NCBI RefSeq assembly: GCF_050908995.1
Contig: NW_027484980.1
Location: forward strand, 17,402 to 81,401
DNA: 64,000 nucleotides
Origin: Andrena cerasifolii
Lineage: Eukaryota; Arthropoda; Insecta; Hymenoptera; Andrenidae
Reading direction: 5' to 3'
This document shows, piece after piece, positions 12,621 to 27,135 of this stretch. The translations under genes were made by a program, and so were the position numbers. Every line of letters begins with the position of its first letter. Position 1 is the stretch's first letter. The notes under the pieces are model-generated. The model was not told the origin of the DNA. It worked only from the letters and a program-made list of their open reading frames with translations, and did not search any database.

Positions 12621-15264
12621 AAAACCGATATTGAATCCGATATTAGAACCGATATTGAAAAACCGATATTGAAATACCGATATTCAAAAACCGATATTGA
12701 AAACCAAATATTGAAAAACTGATATTGAAAAACCGATATTGAAAAACCGATATTGAAAAACCTATATCGAAAAACTGATATTGAAAAATCGATATTGAAA
12801 CCGATATTAGAACCGATATTGAAAAACCGATATTGTAAAGCAAATATTGAAAAACTGATATCGAAAAACTGATATTGAAAAACCGATATTGAATCCGATA
12901 ATAGAACCGATATTCAAAAACCGATATTGAAAACCAAATATTGAAATACTGATATTGAAAAACCGATATTGAAAAACCGATATTGAAAAACCTATATCGA
13001 AAAACTGATATTGAAAAATCGATATTGAAACCGATATTAGAACCGATATTGAAAAACCGATATTGAAAAACAAATATTGAAAAACTGATATCGAAAAACT
13101 GATATTGAAAAACCGATATTGAAAAACCGATATTGAATCCGATATTAGAACCGATATTCAAAAACCGATATTGGAGAACAAACATTGAAAAACTGATATT
13201 GAAAAACCGATATTGAAAAACCGATATTGAAAAACCTATATGGAAAAACTGATATTGCAAAACCGATATTGAATCCGATATTAGAACCGATATTGAAAAA
13301 CCGATATTCAAAAACCGATATTGGAGAACAAATATTCAAAAACCGATATTGAAAAACGAATATTGAAAAACTGATATTGAAAAACTGATATTGAATCCGA
13401 TATTAGAACCGATATTCAAAAACCGATATTGGAGAACAAATATTGAAAAACTGATATTGAAAAACCGATATTGAAAAACCGCTATTGAAAAACCGATATT
13501 GAAACCGATATTAGAACCGATATTCAAAAACCGATATTGAAAACCAAATATTGAAAAACTGATATTGAAAAACCGATATTGAAAAACCGATATTGAAAAA
13601 CCTATATCGAAAAACTGATATTGAAAAATCGATATTGAAACCGATATTGAAAAACCGATATTGTAAAGCAAATATTGAAAAACTGATATCGAAAAACTGA
13701 TATTGAAAAACCGATATTGAAAAACCGATATTGAATCCGATAATAGAACCGATATTCAAAAACCGATATTGATAACCAAATATTGAAATACTGATATTGA
13801 AAAACTGATATTGAAAAACCGATATTGAAAAACCGATATTGAAAAACCGATATTAAATCCGATATTAGAACCGATATTCAAAAACCGATATTGGAGAACG
13901 AATATTGAAAAACTGATATTGAAAAACCGATATTGAAAAACCGATATTGAAAAACCGATATTGAAAAACAAATATTGAAAAACTGATATCGAAAAACTGA
14001 TATTGAGAAACTGATATTGCAAAACCGATATTGAAAAACCGATATTGAAAAACCGATATTGAAAAACCTATATCGAATAACTGATATTGCAAAACCGATA
14101 TTGAAAAAACGATATTGAATCCGATATTAGAACCGATATTGAAAAACAAATATTGAAAAACCGATATTGAAAAATCGATATTGAAACCGATATTAGAACC
14201 GATATTCAAAAACCGATATTGAAAAACTGATATTGAAAAACCGATATTGAAAAACCGATATTGAAAAACCTATATCGAAAAACTGATATTGAACAATCGA
14301 TATTGAAACCGATATTAGAACCGATATTGAAAAACCGATATTGAAAAACAAATATTGAAAAACTGATATCGAAAAACTGATATTGAAAAACCGATATTGA
14401 AAAACCGATATTGAATCCGATATTAGAACCGATATTCAAAAACCGATATTGGAGAACAAATATTGAAAAACTGATATTGAAAAACCGATATTGAAAAACC
14501 GATATTGAAAAACCGATATTGAAAAACCTATATCGAATAACTGATATTGCAAAACCGATATTGAATCCGATATTAGAACCGATATTGAAAAACCGATATT
14601 GAAATACCGATATTGAAAAACCTATATGGAAAAACTGATATTGCAAAACCGATATTGAATCCGATATTAGAACCGATATTGAAAAACCGATATTCAAAAA
14701 CCGATATTGGAGAACAAATATTCAAAAACCGATATTGAAAAACGAATATTGAAAAACTGATATTGAAAAACCGATATTGAAAAACCGCTATTGAAAAACC
14801 GATATTGAAACCGATATTAGAACCGATATTCAAAAACCGATATTGAAAACCAAATATTGAAAAACTGATATTGAAAAACCGATATTGAAAAACCGATATT
14901 GAAAAACCTATATCGAAAAACTGATATTGAAAAATCGATATTGAAACCGATATTAGAACCGATATTGAAAAACCGATATTGTAAAGCAAATATTGAAAAA
15001 CTGATATCGAAAAACTGATATTGAAAAACCGATATTGAAAAACCGATATTGAATCCGATAATAGAACCGATATTCAAAAACCGATATTGAAAACCAAATA
15101 TTGAAATACTGATATTGAAAAACCGATATTGAAAAACCTATATCGAAAAACTGATATTGAAAAACTGATATTGAATCCGATATTAGAACCGATATTCAAA
15201 AACCGATATTGGAGAACAAATATTGAAAAACTGATATTGAAAAACCGATATTGAAAAACCGATA
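12621..15264 (+). repeat. 2,690-bp tandem duplication, copy 2
   Basis: Partner of 9931-12574. The register ends at 15265, where this copy reads CCGATATTCAAAAA and the other reads consensus. A related start appears again near 15651-15830, so a partial third round is present further right. It contains a 230-bp HOR (12841-13070) and a super-HOR (13859). Confidence 0.9.
13859..14833 (+). repeat. 975-bp super-HOR, copy 4
   Basis: HOR start at 13859, linker at 14206, 261-bp module at 14573-14833. From 14195 on, this sequence also belongs to the 6-kb segment repeated at 21 kb. Confidence 0.83.
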
Positions 15265-15650
15265 TTCAAAAACCGATATTGAAAACCAAATATTGAAAAA
15301 CTGATATTGAAAAACCGATATTGAAAAACCGATATTGAAAAACCTATATCGAAAAACTGATATTGAAAAATCGATATTGAAACCGATATTAGAACCGATA
15401 TTGAAAAACCGATATTGTAAAGCAAATATTGAAAAACTGATATTGAAAAACCGATATTGAAAACCCTATATCGAAAAACTGATATTGAAAAATCGATATT
15501 GAAACCGATATTAGAACCGATATTGAAAAACCGATATTGTAAAGCAAATATTGAAAAACTGATATTGAAAAACCGCTATTGAAAAACCGATATTGAAACC
15601 GATATTAGAACCGTTATTCAAAAACCGATATTGGAGAACAAATATTGAAA
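15265..15650 (+). repeat. Insert between two rounds of the 2.7-kb unit
   Basis: About 385 bp separates the end of the 2,690-bp duplication from a third, partial return to its start sequence. It has two successive blocks ending in CCGATATTGTAAAG (near 15412 and 15532), the rare CCCTATATCG junction at 15461 and the rare CCGTTATTC monomer at 15611. The whole insert recurs at 22085-22470. Confidence 0.75.
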
Positions 15651-15938
15651 AACTGATATTGAAAAACCGATATTGAAAAACCGATATTGAAAAACCGATA
15701 TTGAAAAACCTATATCGAATAACTGATATTGCAAAACCGATATTGAATCCGATATTAGAACCGATATTGAAAAACCGATATTGAAATACCGATATTCAAA
15801 AACCGATATTGAAAACCAAATATTGAAAAACCGATATTGAAAAACCGATATTGAAAAACCTATATCGAAAAACTGATATTGAAAAATCGATATTGAAACC
15901 GATATTAGAACCGATATTGAAAAACCGATATTGTAAAG

Positions 15939-16168
15939 CAAATATTGAAAAACTGATATCGAAAAACTGATATTGAAAAACCGATATTGAATCCGATAAT
16001 AGAACCGATATTCAAAAACCGATATTGAAAACCAAATATTGAAATACTGATATTGAAAAACCGATATTGAAAAACCGATATTGAAAAACCTATATCGAAA
16101 AACTGATATTGAAAAATCGATATTGAAACCGATATTAGAACCGATATTGAAAAACCGATATTGAAAAA
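15939..16168 (+). repeat. 17-monomer HOR, 230 bp, in duplication copy A
   Basis: It has the same seventeen-monomer order as 10151-10380. The equivalent place in copy B (from about 22759) is interrupted at about 22900 by 285 bp of other modules. Confidence 0.8.
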
Positions 16169-17680
16169 CAAATATTGAAAAACTGATATCGAAAAACTGA
16201 TATTGAAAAACCGATATTGAAAAACCGATATTGAATCCGATATTAGAACCGATATTCAAAAACCGATATTGGAGAACAAATATTGAAAAACTGATATTGA
16301 AAAACCGATATTGAAAAACCGATATTGAAAAACCTATATGGAAAAACTGATATTGCAAAACCGATATTGAATCCGATATTAGAATCGATATTGAAAAACC
16401 GATATTCAAAAACCGATATTGGAGAACAAATATTCAAAAACCGATATTGAAAAACGAATATTGAAAAACTGATATTGAAAAACTGATATTGAATCCGATA
16501 TTAGAACCGATATTCAAAAACCGATATTGGAGAACAAATATTGAAAAACTGATATTGAAAAACCGATATTGAAAAACCGCTATTGAAAAACCGATATTGA
16601 AACCGATATTAGAACCGATATTCAAAAACCGATATTGAAAACCAAATATTGAAAAACTGATATTGAAAAACCGATATTGAAAAACCGATATTGAAAAACC
16701 TATATCGAAAAACTGATATTGAAAAATCGATATTGAAACCGATATTGAAAAACCGATATTGTAAAGCAAATATTGAAAAACTGATATCGAAAAACTGATA
16801 TTGAAAAACCGATATTGAAAAACCGATATTGAATCCGATAATAGAACCGATATTGAAAAACCGATATTGAAAAACAAATATTGAAAAACTGATATCGAAA
16901 AACTGATATTGAAAAACCGATATTGAAAAACCGATATTGAATCCGATATTAGAACCGATATTCAAAAACCGATATTGGAGAACGAATATTGAAAAACTGA
17001 TATTGAAAAACCGATATTGAAAAGCCGATATTGAAAAACCGATATTGAAAAACAAATATTGAAAAACTGATATCGATAAACTGATATTGAGAAACTGATA
17101 TTGCAAAACCGATATTGAAAAACCGATATTCAAAAACCGATATTGGAGAACAAATATTCAAAAACCGATATTGAAAAACGAATATTGAAAAACTGATATT
17201 GAAAAACTGATATTGAATCCGATATTAGAACCGATATTCAAAAACCGATATTGGAGAACAAATATTGAAAAACTGATATTGAAAAACCGATATTGAAAAA
17301 CCGCTATTGAAAAACCGATATTGAAACCGATATTAGAACCGATATTCAAAAACCGATATTGAAAACCAAATATTGAAAAACTGATATTGAAAAACCGATA
17401 TTGAAAAACCGATATTGAAAAACCTATATCGAAAAACTGATATTGAAAAATCGATATTGAAACCGATATTGAAAAACCGATATTGTAAAGCAAATATTGA
17501 AAAACTGATATCGAAAAACTGATATTGAAAAACCGATATTGAAAAACCGATATTGAATCCGATAATAGAACCGATATTCAAAAACCGATATTGAAAACCA
17601 AATATTGAAATACTGATATTGAAAAACTGATATTGAAAAACCGATATTGAAAAACCGATATTGAAAAACCGATATTAAAT

Positions 17681-18031
17681 CCGATATTAGAACCGATATT
17701 CAAAAACCGATATTGGAGAACGAATATTGAAAAACTGATATTGAGAAACCGATATTGAAAAACCGATATTGAAAAACCGATATTGAAAAACAAATATTGA
17801 AAAACTGATATCGAAAAACTGATATTGAGAAACTGATATTGCAAAACCGATATTGAAAAACCGATATTGAAAAACCGATATTGAAAAACCTATATCGAAT
17901 AACTGATATTGCAAAACCGATATTGAAAAAACGATATTGAATCCGATATTAGAACCGATATTGAAAAACAAATATTGAAAAACCGATATTGAAAAATCGA
18001 TATTGAAACCGATATTAGAACCGATATTCAA
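17681..18031 (+). repeat. 30-monomer HOR (408-bp type), partial
   Basis: It follows the 408-bp order for about 25 monomers. A private G near 17745 makes the end of a CTGATATTG monomer read GAGAAA. Its counterpart in duplication copy B starts at 25628. After it, the super-HOR continuation is cut short: the linker runs into a 12-bp pair near 18170, with no 261-bp module. Confidence 0.78.
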
Positions 18032-19174
18032 AAACCGATATTGAAAAACTGATATTGAAAAACCGATATTGAAAAACCGATATTGAAAAACCTATATCGA
18101 AAAACTGATATTGAACAATCGATATTGAAACCGATATTAGAACCGATATTGAAAAACCGATATTGAATCCGATATTAGAACCGATATTCAAAAACCGATA
18201 TTGGAGAACAAATATTGAAAAACTGATATTGAAAAACCGATATTGAAAAACCGATATTGAAAAACCGATATTGAAAAATCGATATTGAAACCGATATTAG
18301 AACCGATATTGAAAAACCGATATTGTAAAGCAAATATTGAAAAACTGATATCGAAAAACTGATATTGAAAAACCGATATTGAAAAACCGATATTGAATCC
18401 GATAATAGAACCGATATTCAAAAACCGATATTGAAAACCAAATATTGAAATACTGATATTGAAAAACCGATATTGAAAAACCTATATCGAAAAACTGATA
18501 TTGAAAAACTGATATTGAATCCGATATTAGAACCGATATTCAAAAACCGATATTGGAGAACAAATATTGAAAAACTGATATTGAAAAACCGATATTGAAA
18601 AACCGATATTGAAAAACCGATATTGAAAAACCTATATCGAATAACTGATATTGCAAAACCGATATTGAATCCGATATTAGAACCGATATTGAAAAACCGA
18701 TATTGAAATACCGATATTCAAAAACCGATATTGAAAACCAAATATTGAAAAACTGATATTGAAAAACCGATATTGAAAAACCTATATCGAAAAACTGATA
18801 TTGAAAAATCGATATTGAAACCGATATTAGAACCGATATTCAAATACCGATATTGGAGAACAAATATTGAAAAACTGATATTGAAAAACCGATATTGAAA
18901 AACCGATATTGAAAAACCGATATTGAAAAACCTATATCGAATAACTGATATTGCAAAACCGATATTGAATCCGATATTAGAACCGATATTGAAAAACCGA
19001 TATTGGAATACCGATATTCAAAAACCGATATTGAAAACCAAATATTGAAAAACTGATATTGAAAAACCGATATTGAAAAACCGATATTGAAAAACCTATA
19101 TCGAAAAACTGATATTGAAAAATCGATATTGAAACCGATATTAGAACCGATATTGAAAAACCGATATTGTAAAG

Positions 19175-19404
19175 CAAATATTGAAAAACTGATATCGAAA
19201 AACTGATATTGAAAAACCGATATTGAATCCGATAATAGAACCGATATTCAAAAACCGATATTGAAAACCAAATATTGAAATACTGATATTGAAAAACCGA
19301 TATTGAAAAACCGATATTGAAAAACCTATATCGAAAAACTGATATTGAAAAATCGATATTGAAACCGATATTAGAACCGATATTGAAAAACCGATATTGA
19401 AAAA
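19175..19404 (+). repeat. 17-monomer HOR, 230 bp, pair with 27136
   Basis: Same order as 10151-10380. It corresponds to 27136-27365 at offset 7,961 in duplication copy B. Confidence 0.82.
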
Positions 19405-19802
19405 CAAATATTGAAAAACTGATATCGAAAAACTGATATTGAAAAACCGATATTGAAAAACCGATATTGAATCCGATATTAGAACCGATATTCAAAAACC
19501 GATATTGGAGAACAAATATTGAAAAACTGATATTGAAAAACCGATATTGAAAAACCGATATTGAAAAACCGATATTGAAAAACCTATATCGAATAACTGA
19601 TATTGCAAAACCGATATTGAATCCGATATTAGAACCGATATTGAAAAACCGATATTGAAATACCGATATTGAAAAACCTATATGGAAAAACTGATATTGC
19701 AAAACCGATATTGAATCCGATATTAGAACCGATATTGAAAAACCGATATTCAAAAACCGATATTGGAGAACAAATATTCAAAAACCGATATTGAAAAACG
19801 AA

Positions 19803-21000
19803 TATTGAAAAACTGATATTGAAAAACCTATATTGAAAAACCGCTATTGAAAAACCGATATTGAAACCGATATTAGAACCGATATTCAAAAACCGATATT
19901 GAAAACCAAATATTGAAAAACTGATATTGAAAAACCGATATTGAAAAACCGATATTGAAAAACCTATATCGAAAAACTGATATTGAAACCGATATTAGAA
20001 CCGATATTGAAAAACCGATATTCAAAAACCGATATTGTAGAACAAATATTGAAAAACTGATATTGAAAAACCGATATTGAAAAACCGATATTGAAAAACC
20101 GATATTGAAAAACCTATATCGAATAACTGATATTGCAAAACCGATATTGAATCCGATATTAGAACCGATATTGATAAACCGATATTGAAATACCGATATT
20201 GAAAAACCTATATGGAAAAACTGATATTGCAAAACCGATATTGAATCCGATATTAGAACCGATATTGAAAAACCGATATTCAAAAACCGATATTGGAGAA
20301 CAAATATTCAAAAACCGATATTGAAAAACGAATATTGAAAAACTGATATTGAAAAACTGATATTGAATCCAATATTAGAACCGATATTCAAAAACCGATA
20401 TTGGAGAACAAATATTGAAAAACTGATATTGAAAAACCGATATTGAAAAACCGCTATTGAAAAACCGATATTGAAACCGATATTAGAACCGATATTCAAA
20501 AACCGATATTGAAAACCAAATATTGAAAAACTGATATTGAAAAACCGATATTGAAAAACCGATATTGAAAAACCGATATTGAAAAACCTATATCGAAAAA
20601 CTGATATTGAAACCGATATTAGAACCGATATTGAAAAACCGATATTCAAAAACCGATATTGTAGAACAAATATTGAAAAACTGATATTGAAAAACCGATA
20701 TTGAAAAACCGATATTGAAAAACCGATATTGAAAAACCTATATCGAATAACTGATATTGCAAAACCGATATTGAATCCGATATTAGAACCGATATTGATA
20801 AACCGATATTGAAATACCGATATTGAAAAACCTATATGGAAAAACTGATATTGCAAAACCGATATTGAATCCGATATTAGAACCGATATTGAAAAACCGA
20901 TATTCAAAAACCGATATTGGAGAACAAATATTCAAAAACCGATATTGAAAAACGAATATTGAAAAACTGATATTGAAAAACTGATATTGAATCCAATATT
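19803..21000 (+). repeat. 610/624-bp direct tandem duplication
   Basis: Copy 1 is 19803-20412 and copy 2 is 20413-21000. Two rare variants pair the copies at a distance of 624 bp: TTGATAAACC (20171 and 20795) and CCAATATTAGAA (20369 and 20993). The left parts are only 610 bp apart because copy 2 has one extra consensus monomer near 20550. Copy 1 has a private T near 19830 (CCTATATTG). The second copy separates the two 6-7 kb segments A and B. Confidence 0.87.
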
Positions 21001-23538
21001 AGAACCGATATTCAAAAACCGATATTGAAAAACTGATATTGAAAAACCGATATTGAAAAACCGATATTGAAAAACCTATATCGAAAAACTGATATTGAAC
21101 AATCGATATTGAAACCGATATTAGAACCGATATTGAAAAACCGATATTGAAAAACAAATATTGAAAAACTGATATCGAAAAACTGATATTGAAAAACCGA
21201 TATTGAAAAACCGATATTGAATCCGATATTAGAACCGATATTCAAAAACCGATATTGGAGAACAAATATTGAAAAACTGATATTGAAAAACCGATATTGA
21301 AAAACCGATATTGAAAAACCGATATTGAAAAACCGATATTGAAAAACCTATATCGAATAACTGATATTGCAAAACCGATATTGAATCCGATATTAGAACC
21401 GATATTGAAAAACCGATATTGAAATACCGATATTGAAAAACCTATATGGAAAAACTGATATTGCAAAACCGATATTGAATCCGATATTAGAACCGATATT
21501 GAAAAACCGATATTCAAAAACCGATATTGGAGAACAAATATTCAAAAACCGATATTGAAAAACGAATATTGAAAAACTGATATTGAAAAACCGATATTGA
21601 AAAACCGCTATTGAAAAACCGATATTGAAACCGATATTAGAACCGATATTCAAAAACCGATATTGAAAACCAAATATTGAAAAACTGATATTGAAAAACC
21701 GATATTGAAAAACCGATATTGAAAAACCTATATCGAAAAACTGATATTGAAAAATCGATATTGAAACCGATATTAGAACCGATATTGAAAAACCGATATT
21801 GTAAAGCAAATATTGAAAAACTGATATCGAAAAACTGATATTGAAAAACCGATATTGAAAAACCGATATTGAATCCGATAATAGAACCGATATTCAAAAA
21901 CCGATATTGAAAACCAAATATTGAAATACTGATATTGAAAAACCGATATTGAAAAACCTATATCGAAAAACTGATATTGAAAAACTGATATTGAATCCGA
22001 TATTAGAACCGATATTCAAAAACCGATATTGGAGAACAAATATTGAAAAACTGATATTGAAAAACCGATATTGAAAAACCGATATTCAAAAACCGATATT
22101 GAAAACCAAATATTGAAAAACTGATATTGAAAAACCGATATTGAAAAACCGATATTGAAAAACCTATATCGAAAAACTGATATTGAAAAATCGATATTGA
22201 AACCGATATTAGAACCGATATTGAAAAACCGATATTGTAAAGCAAATATTGAAAAACTGATATTGAAAAACCGATATTGAAAACCCTATATCGAAAAACT
22301 GATATTGAAAAATCGATATTGAAACCGATATTAGAACCGATATTGAAAAACCGATATTGTAAAGCAAATATTGAAAAACTGATATTGAAAAACCGCTATT
22401 GAAAAACCGATATTGAAACCGATATTAGAACCGTTATTCAAAAACCGATATTGGAGAACAAATATTGAAAAACTGATATTGAAAAACCGATATTGAAAAA
22501 CCGATATTGAAAAACCGATATTGAAAAACCTATATCGAATAACTGATATTGCAAAACCGATATTGAATCCGATATTAGAACCGATATTGAAAAACCGATA
22601 TTGAAATACCGATATTCAAAAACCGATATTGAAAACCAAATATTGAAAAACCGATATTGAAAAACCGATATTGAAAAACCTATATCGAAAAACTGATATT
22701 GAAAAATCGATATTGAAACCGATATTAGAACCGATATTGAAAAACCGATATTGTAAAGCAAATATTGAAAAACTGATATCGAAAAACTGATATTGAAAAA
22801 CCGATATTGAATCCGATAATAGAACCGATATTCAAAAACCGATATTGAAAACCAAATATTGAAATACTGATATTGAAAAACCGATATTGAAAAACCGATA
22901 TTGAAAAACCTATATCGAATAACTGATATTGCAAAACCGATATTGAATCCGATATTAGAACCGATATTGAAAAACCGATATTGAAATACCGATATTCAAA
23001 AACCGATATTGAAAACCAAATATTGAAAAACCGATATTGAAAAACCGATATTGAAAAACCTATATCGAAAAACTGATATTGAAAAATCGATATTGAAACC
23101 GATATTAGAACCGATATTGAAAAACCGATATTGTAAAGCAAATATTGAAAAACTGATATTGAAAAACGATATTGAAAAACCGATATTGAAAAACCTATAT
23201 CGAAAAACTGATATTGAAAAATCGATATTGAAACCGATATTAGAACCGATATTGAAAAACCGATATTGAAAAACAAATATTGAAAAACTGATATCGAAAA
23301 ACTGATATTGAAAAACCGATATTGAAAAACCGATATTGAATCCGATATTCGAACCGATATTCAAAAACCGATATTGGAGAACAAATATTGAAAAACTGAT
23401 ATTGAAAAACCGATATTGAAAAACCGATATTGAAAAACCTATATGGAAAAACTGATATTGCAAAACCGATATTGAATCCGATATTAGAATCGATATTGAA
23501 AAACCGATATTCAAAAACCGATATTGGAGAACAAATAT

Positions 23539-25108
23539 TCAAAAACCGATATTGAAAAACGAATATTGAAAAACTGATATTGAAAAACTGATATTGAATC
23601 CGATATTAGAACCGATATTCAAAAACCGATATTGGAGAACAAATATTGAAAAACTGATATTGAAAAACCGATATTGAAAAACCGCTATTGAAAAACCGAT
23701 ATTGAAACCGATATTAGAACCGATATTCAAAAACCGATATTGAAAACCAAATATTGAAAAACTGATATTGAAAAACCGATATTGAATAACCGATATTGAA
23801 AAACCTATATCGAAAAACTGATATTGAAAAATCGATATTGAAACCGATATTGAAAAACCGATATTGTAAAGCAAATATTGAAAAACTGATATCGAAAAAC
23901 TGATATTGAAAAACCGATATTGAAAAACCGATATTGAATCCGATAATAGAACCGATATTGAAAAACCGATATTGAAAAACAAATATTGAAAAACTGATAT
24001 CGAAAAACTGATATTGAAAAACCGATATTGAAAAACCGATATTGAATCCGATATTAGAACCGATATTCAAAAACCGATATTGGAGAACAAATATTGAAAA
24101 ACTGATATTGAAAAACCGATATTGAAAAACCGATATTGAAAAACCTATATGGAAAAACTGATATTGCAAAACCGATATTGAATCCGATATTACAATCGAT
24201 ATTGAAAAACCGATATTCAAAAACCGATATTGGAGAACAAATATTCAAAAACCGATATTGAAAAACGAATATTGAAAAACTGATATTGAAAAACTGATAT
24301 TGAATCCGATATTAGAACCGATATTCAAAAACCGATATTGGAGAACAAATATTGAAAAACTGATATTGAAAAACCGATATTGAAAAACCGCTATTGAAAA
24401 ACCGATATTGAAACCGATATTAGAACCGATATTCAAAAACCGATATTGAAAACCAAATATTGAAAAACTGATATTGAAAAACCGATATTGAAAAACCGAT
24501 ATTGAAAAACCTATATCGAAAAACTGATATTGAAAAATCGATATTGAAACCGATATTGAAAAACCGATATTGTAAAGCAAATATTGAAAAACTGATATCG
24601 AAAAACTGATATTGAAAAACCGATATTGAAAAACCGATATTGAATCCGATAATAGAACCGATATTCAAAAACCGATATTGAAAACCAAATATTGAAATAC
24701 TGATATTGAAAAACCGATATTGAAAAACCGATATTGAAAAACCTATATCGAAAAACTGATATTGAAAAATCGATATTGAAACCGATATTAGAACCGATAT
24801 TGAAAAACCGATATTGAAAAACAAATATTGAAAAACTGATATCGAAAAACTGATATTGAAAAACCGATATTGAAAAACCGATATTAAATCCGATATTAGA
24901 ACCGATATTCAAAAACCGATATTGGAGAACGAATATTGAAAAACTGATATTGAAAAACCGATATTGAAAAGCCGATATTGAAAAACCGATATTGAAAAAC
25001 AAATATTGAAAAACTGATATCGATAAACTGATATTGAGAAACTGATATTGCAAAACCGATATTGAAAAACCGATATTCAAAAACCGATATTGGAGAACAA
25101 ATATTCAA
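23539..25108 (+). repeat. Expanded block in copy B (706- and 860-bp steps)
   Basis: The same module start (CAAATATTCAAAAA, consensus, CGAATATTGAAAAA, two CTGATATTGAAAAA, 12-bp pair) occurs at 23539, 24245 and 25105. In copy A it occurs only at 16434 and 17158. The rare AGAATCGATATTG of 16381 and 23486 reappears 706 bp on as ACAATCGATATTG at 24192. It therefore passed to the new copy and then changed again, which gives an order of events. Confidence 0.8.
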
Positions 25109-25627
25109 AAACCGATATTGAAAAACGAATATTGAAAAACTGATATTGAAAAACTGATATTGAATCCGATATTAGAACCGATATTCAAAAACCGATATTG
25201 GAGAACAAATATTGAAAAACTGATATTGAAAAACCGATATTGAAAAACCGCTATTGAAAAACCGATATTGAAACCGATATTAGAACCGATATTCAAAAAC
25301 CGATATTGAAAACCAAATATTGAAAAACTGATATTGAAAAACCGATATTGAAAAACCGATATTGAAAAACCTATATCGAAAAACTGATATTGAAAAATCG
25401 ATATTGAAACCGATATTGAAAAACCGATATTGTAAAGCAAATATTGAAAAACTGATATCGAAAAACTGATATTGAAAAACCGATATTGAAAAACCGATAT
25501 TGAATCCGATAATAGAACCGATATTCAAAAACCGATATTGAAAACCAAATATTGAAATACTGATATTGAAAAACTGATATTGAAAAACCGATATTGAAAA
25601 ACCGATATTGAAAAACCGATATTAAAT

Positions 25628-25978
25628 CCGATATTAGAACCGATATTCAAAAACCGATATTGGAGAACGAATATTGAAAAACTGATATTGAAAAACCGAT
25701 ATTGAAAAACCGATATTGAAAAACCGATATTGAAAAACAAATATTGAAAAACTGATATCGAAAAACTGATATTGAGAAACTGATATTGCAAAACCGATAT
25801 TGAAAAACCGATATTGAAAAACCGATATTGAAAAACCTATATCGAATAACTGATATTGCAAAACCGATATTGAAAAAACGATATTGAATCCGATATTAGA
25901 ACCGATATTGAAAAACAAATATTGAAAAACCGATATTGAAAAATCGATATTGAAACCGATATTAGAACCGATATTCAA
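25628..25978 (+). repeat. 30-monomer HOR (408-bp type), partial, copy B
   Basis: Counterpart of 17681-18031 at offset 7,947. It lacks the private G of the copy-A version. Confidence 0.78.
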
Positions 25979-27135
25979 AAACCGATATTGAAAAACTGAT
26001 ATTGAAAAACCGATATTGAAAAACCGATATTGAAAAACCTATATCGAAAAACTGATATTGAACAATCGATATTGAAACCGATATTAGAACCGATATTGAA
26101 AAACCGATATTGAATCCGATATTAGAACCGATATTCAAAAACCGATATTGGAGAACAAATATTGAAAAACTGATATTGAAAAACCGATATTGAAAAACCG
26201 ATATTGAAAAACCGATATTGAAAAATCGGTATTGAAACCGATATTAGAACCGATATTGAAAAACCGATATTGTAAAGCAAATATTGAAAAACTGATATCG
26301 AAAAACTGATATTGAAAAACCGATATTGAAAAACCGATATTGAATCCGATAATAGAACCGATATTCAAAAACCGATATTGAAAACCAAATATTGAAATAC
26401 TGATATTGAAAAACCGATATTGAAAAACCTATATCGAAAAACTGATATTGAAAAACTGATATTGAATCCGATATTAGAACCGATATTCAAAAACCGATAT
26501 TGGAGAACAAATATTGAAAAACTGATATTGAAAAACCGATATTGAAAAACCGATATTGAAAAACCGATATTGAAAAACCTATATCGAATAACTGATATTG
26601 CAAAACCGATATTGAATCCGATATTAGAACCGATATTGAAAAACCGATATTGAAATACCGATATTCAAAAACCGATATTGAAAACCAAATATTGAAAAAC
26701 TGATATTGAAAAACCGATATTGAAAAACCGATATTGAAAAACCTATATCGAAAAACTGATATTGAAAAATCGATATTGAAACCGATATTAGAACCGATAT
26801 TCAAATACCGATATTGGAGAACAAATATTGAAAAACTGATATTGAAAAACCGATATTGAAAAACCGATATTGAAAAACCGATATTGAAAAACCTATATCG
26901 AATAACTGATATTGCAAAACCGATATTGAATCCGATATTAGAACCGACATTGAAAAACCGATATTGAAATACCGATATTCAAAAACCGATATTGAAAACC
27001 AAATATTGAAAAACTGATATTGAAAAACCGATATTGAAAAACCGATATTGAAAAACCTATATCGAAAAACTGATATTGAAAAATCGATATTGAAACCGAT
27101 ATTAGAACCGATATTGAAAAACCGATATTGTAAAG

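Larger units (their letters stand above)
14195..20310 (+). repeat. 6-kb segmental duplication, copy A
   Basis: It is related along its length to 21000-28055. The offset steps up to the right through added monomers in copy B: 6,806 at 14.2 kb, 6,820 at 14.5-16.1 kb, 7,105 at 16.2-16.9 kb, 7,947 at 16.9-18.7 kb and 7,961 at 18.8-19.5 kb. It then falls to 7,745 at 19.8-20.3 kb, where B lacks 216 bp. Shared rare variants fix the pairing: CCCTATATCG (15461/22281), CCGTTATTC (15611/22431), AGAATCGATATTG (16381/23486), GAAAAGCCG (17030/24967), TATCGATAAAC (about 17071/25019) and CAAATACCG (18841/26802). Confidence 0.85.

Noticed and set aside
23051..23269. 72-codon open frame on the + strand, lysine- and isoleucine-rich (also 62886-63104 and 63237-63422)
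   Set aside because: The + strand consensus has one TGA per monomer, so each frame is stopped every 42 bp. These exceptions follow from 12-bp pairs and the one-base losses near 23166, 62958 and 63299 that change frame. No start context and no conserved product.
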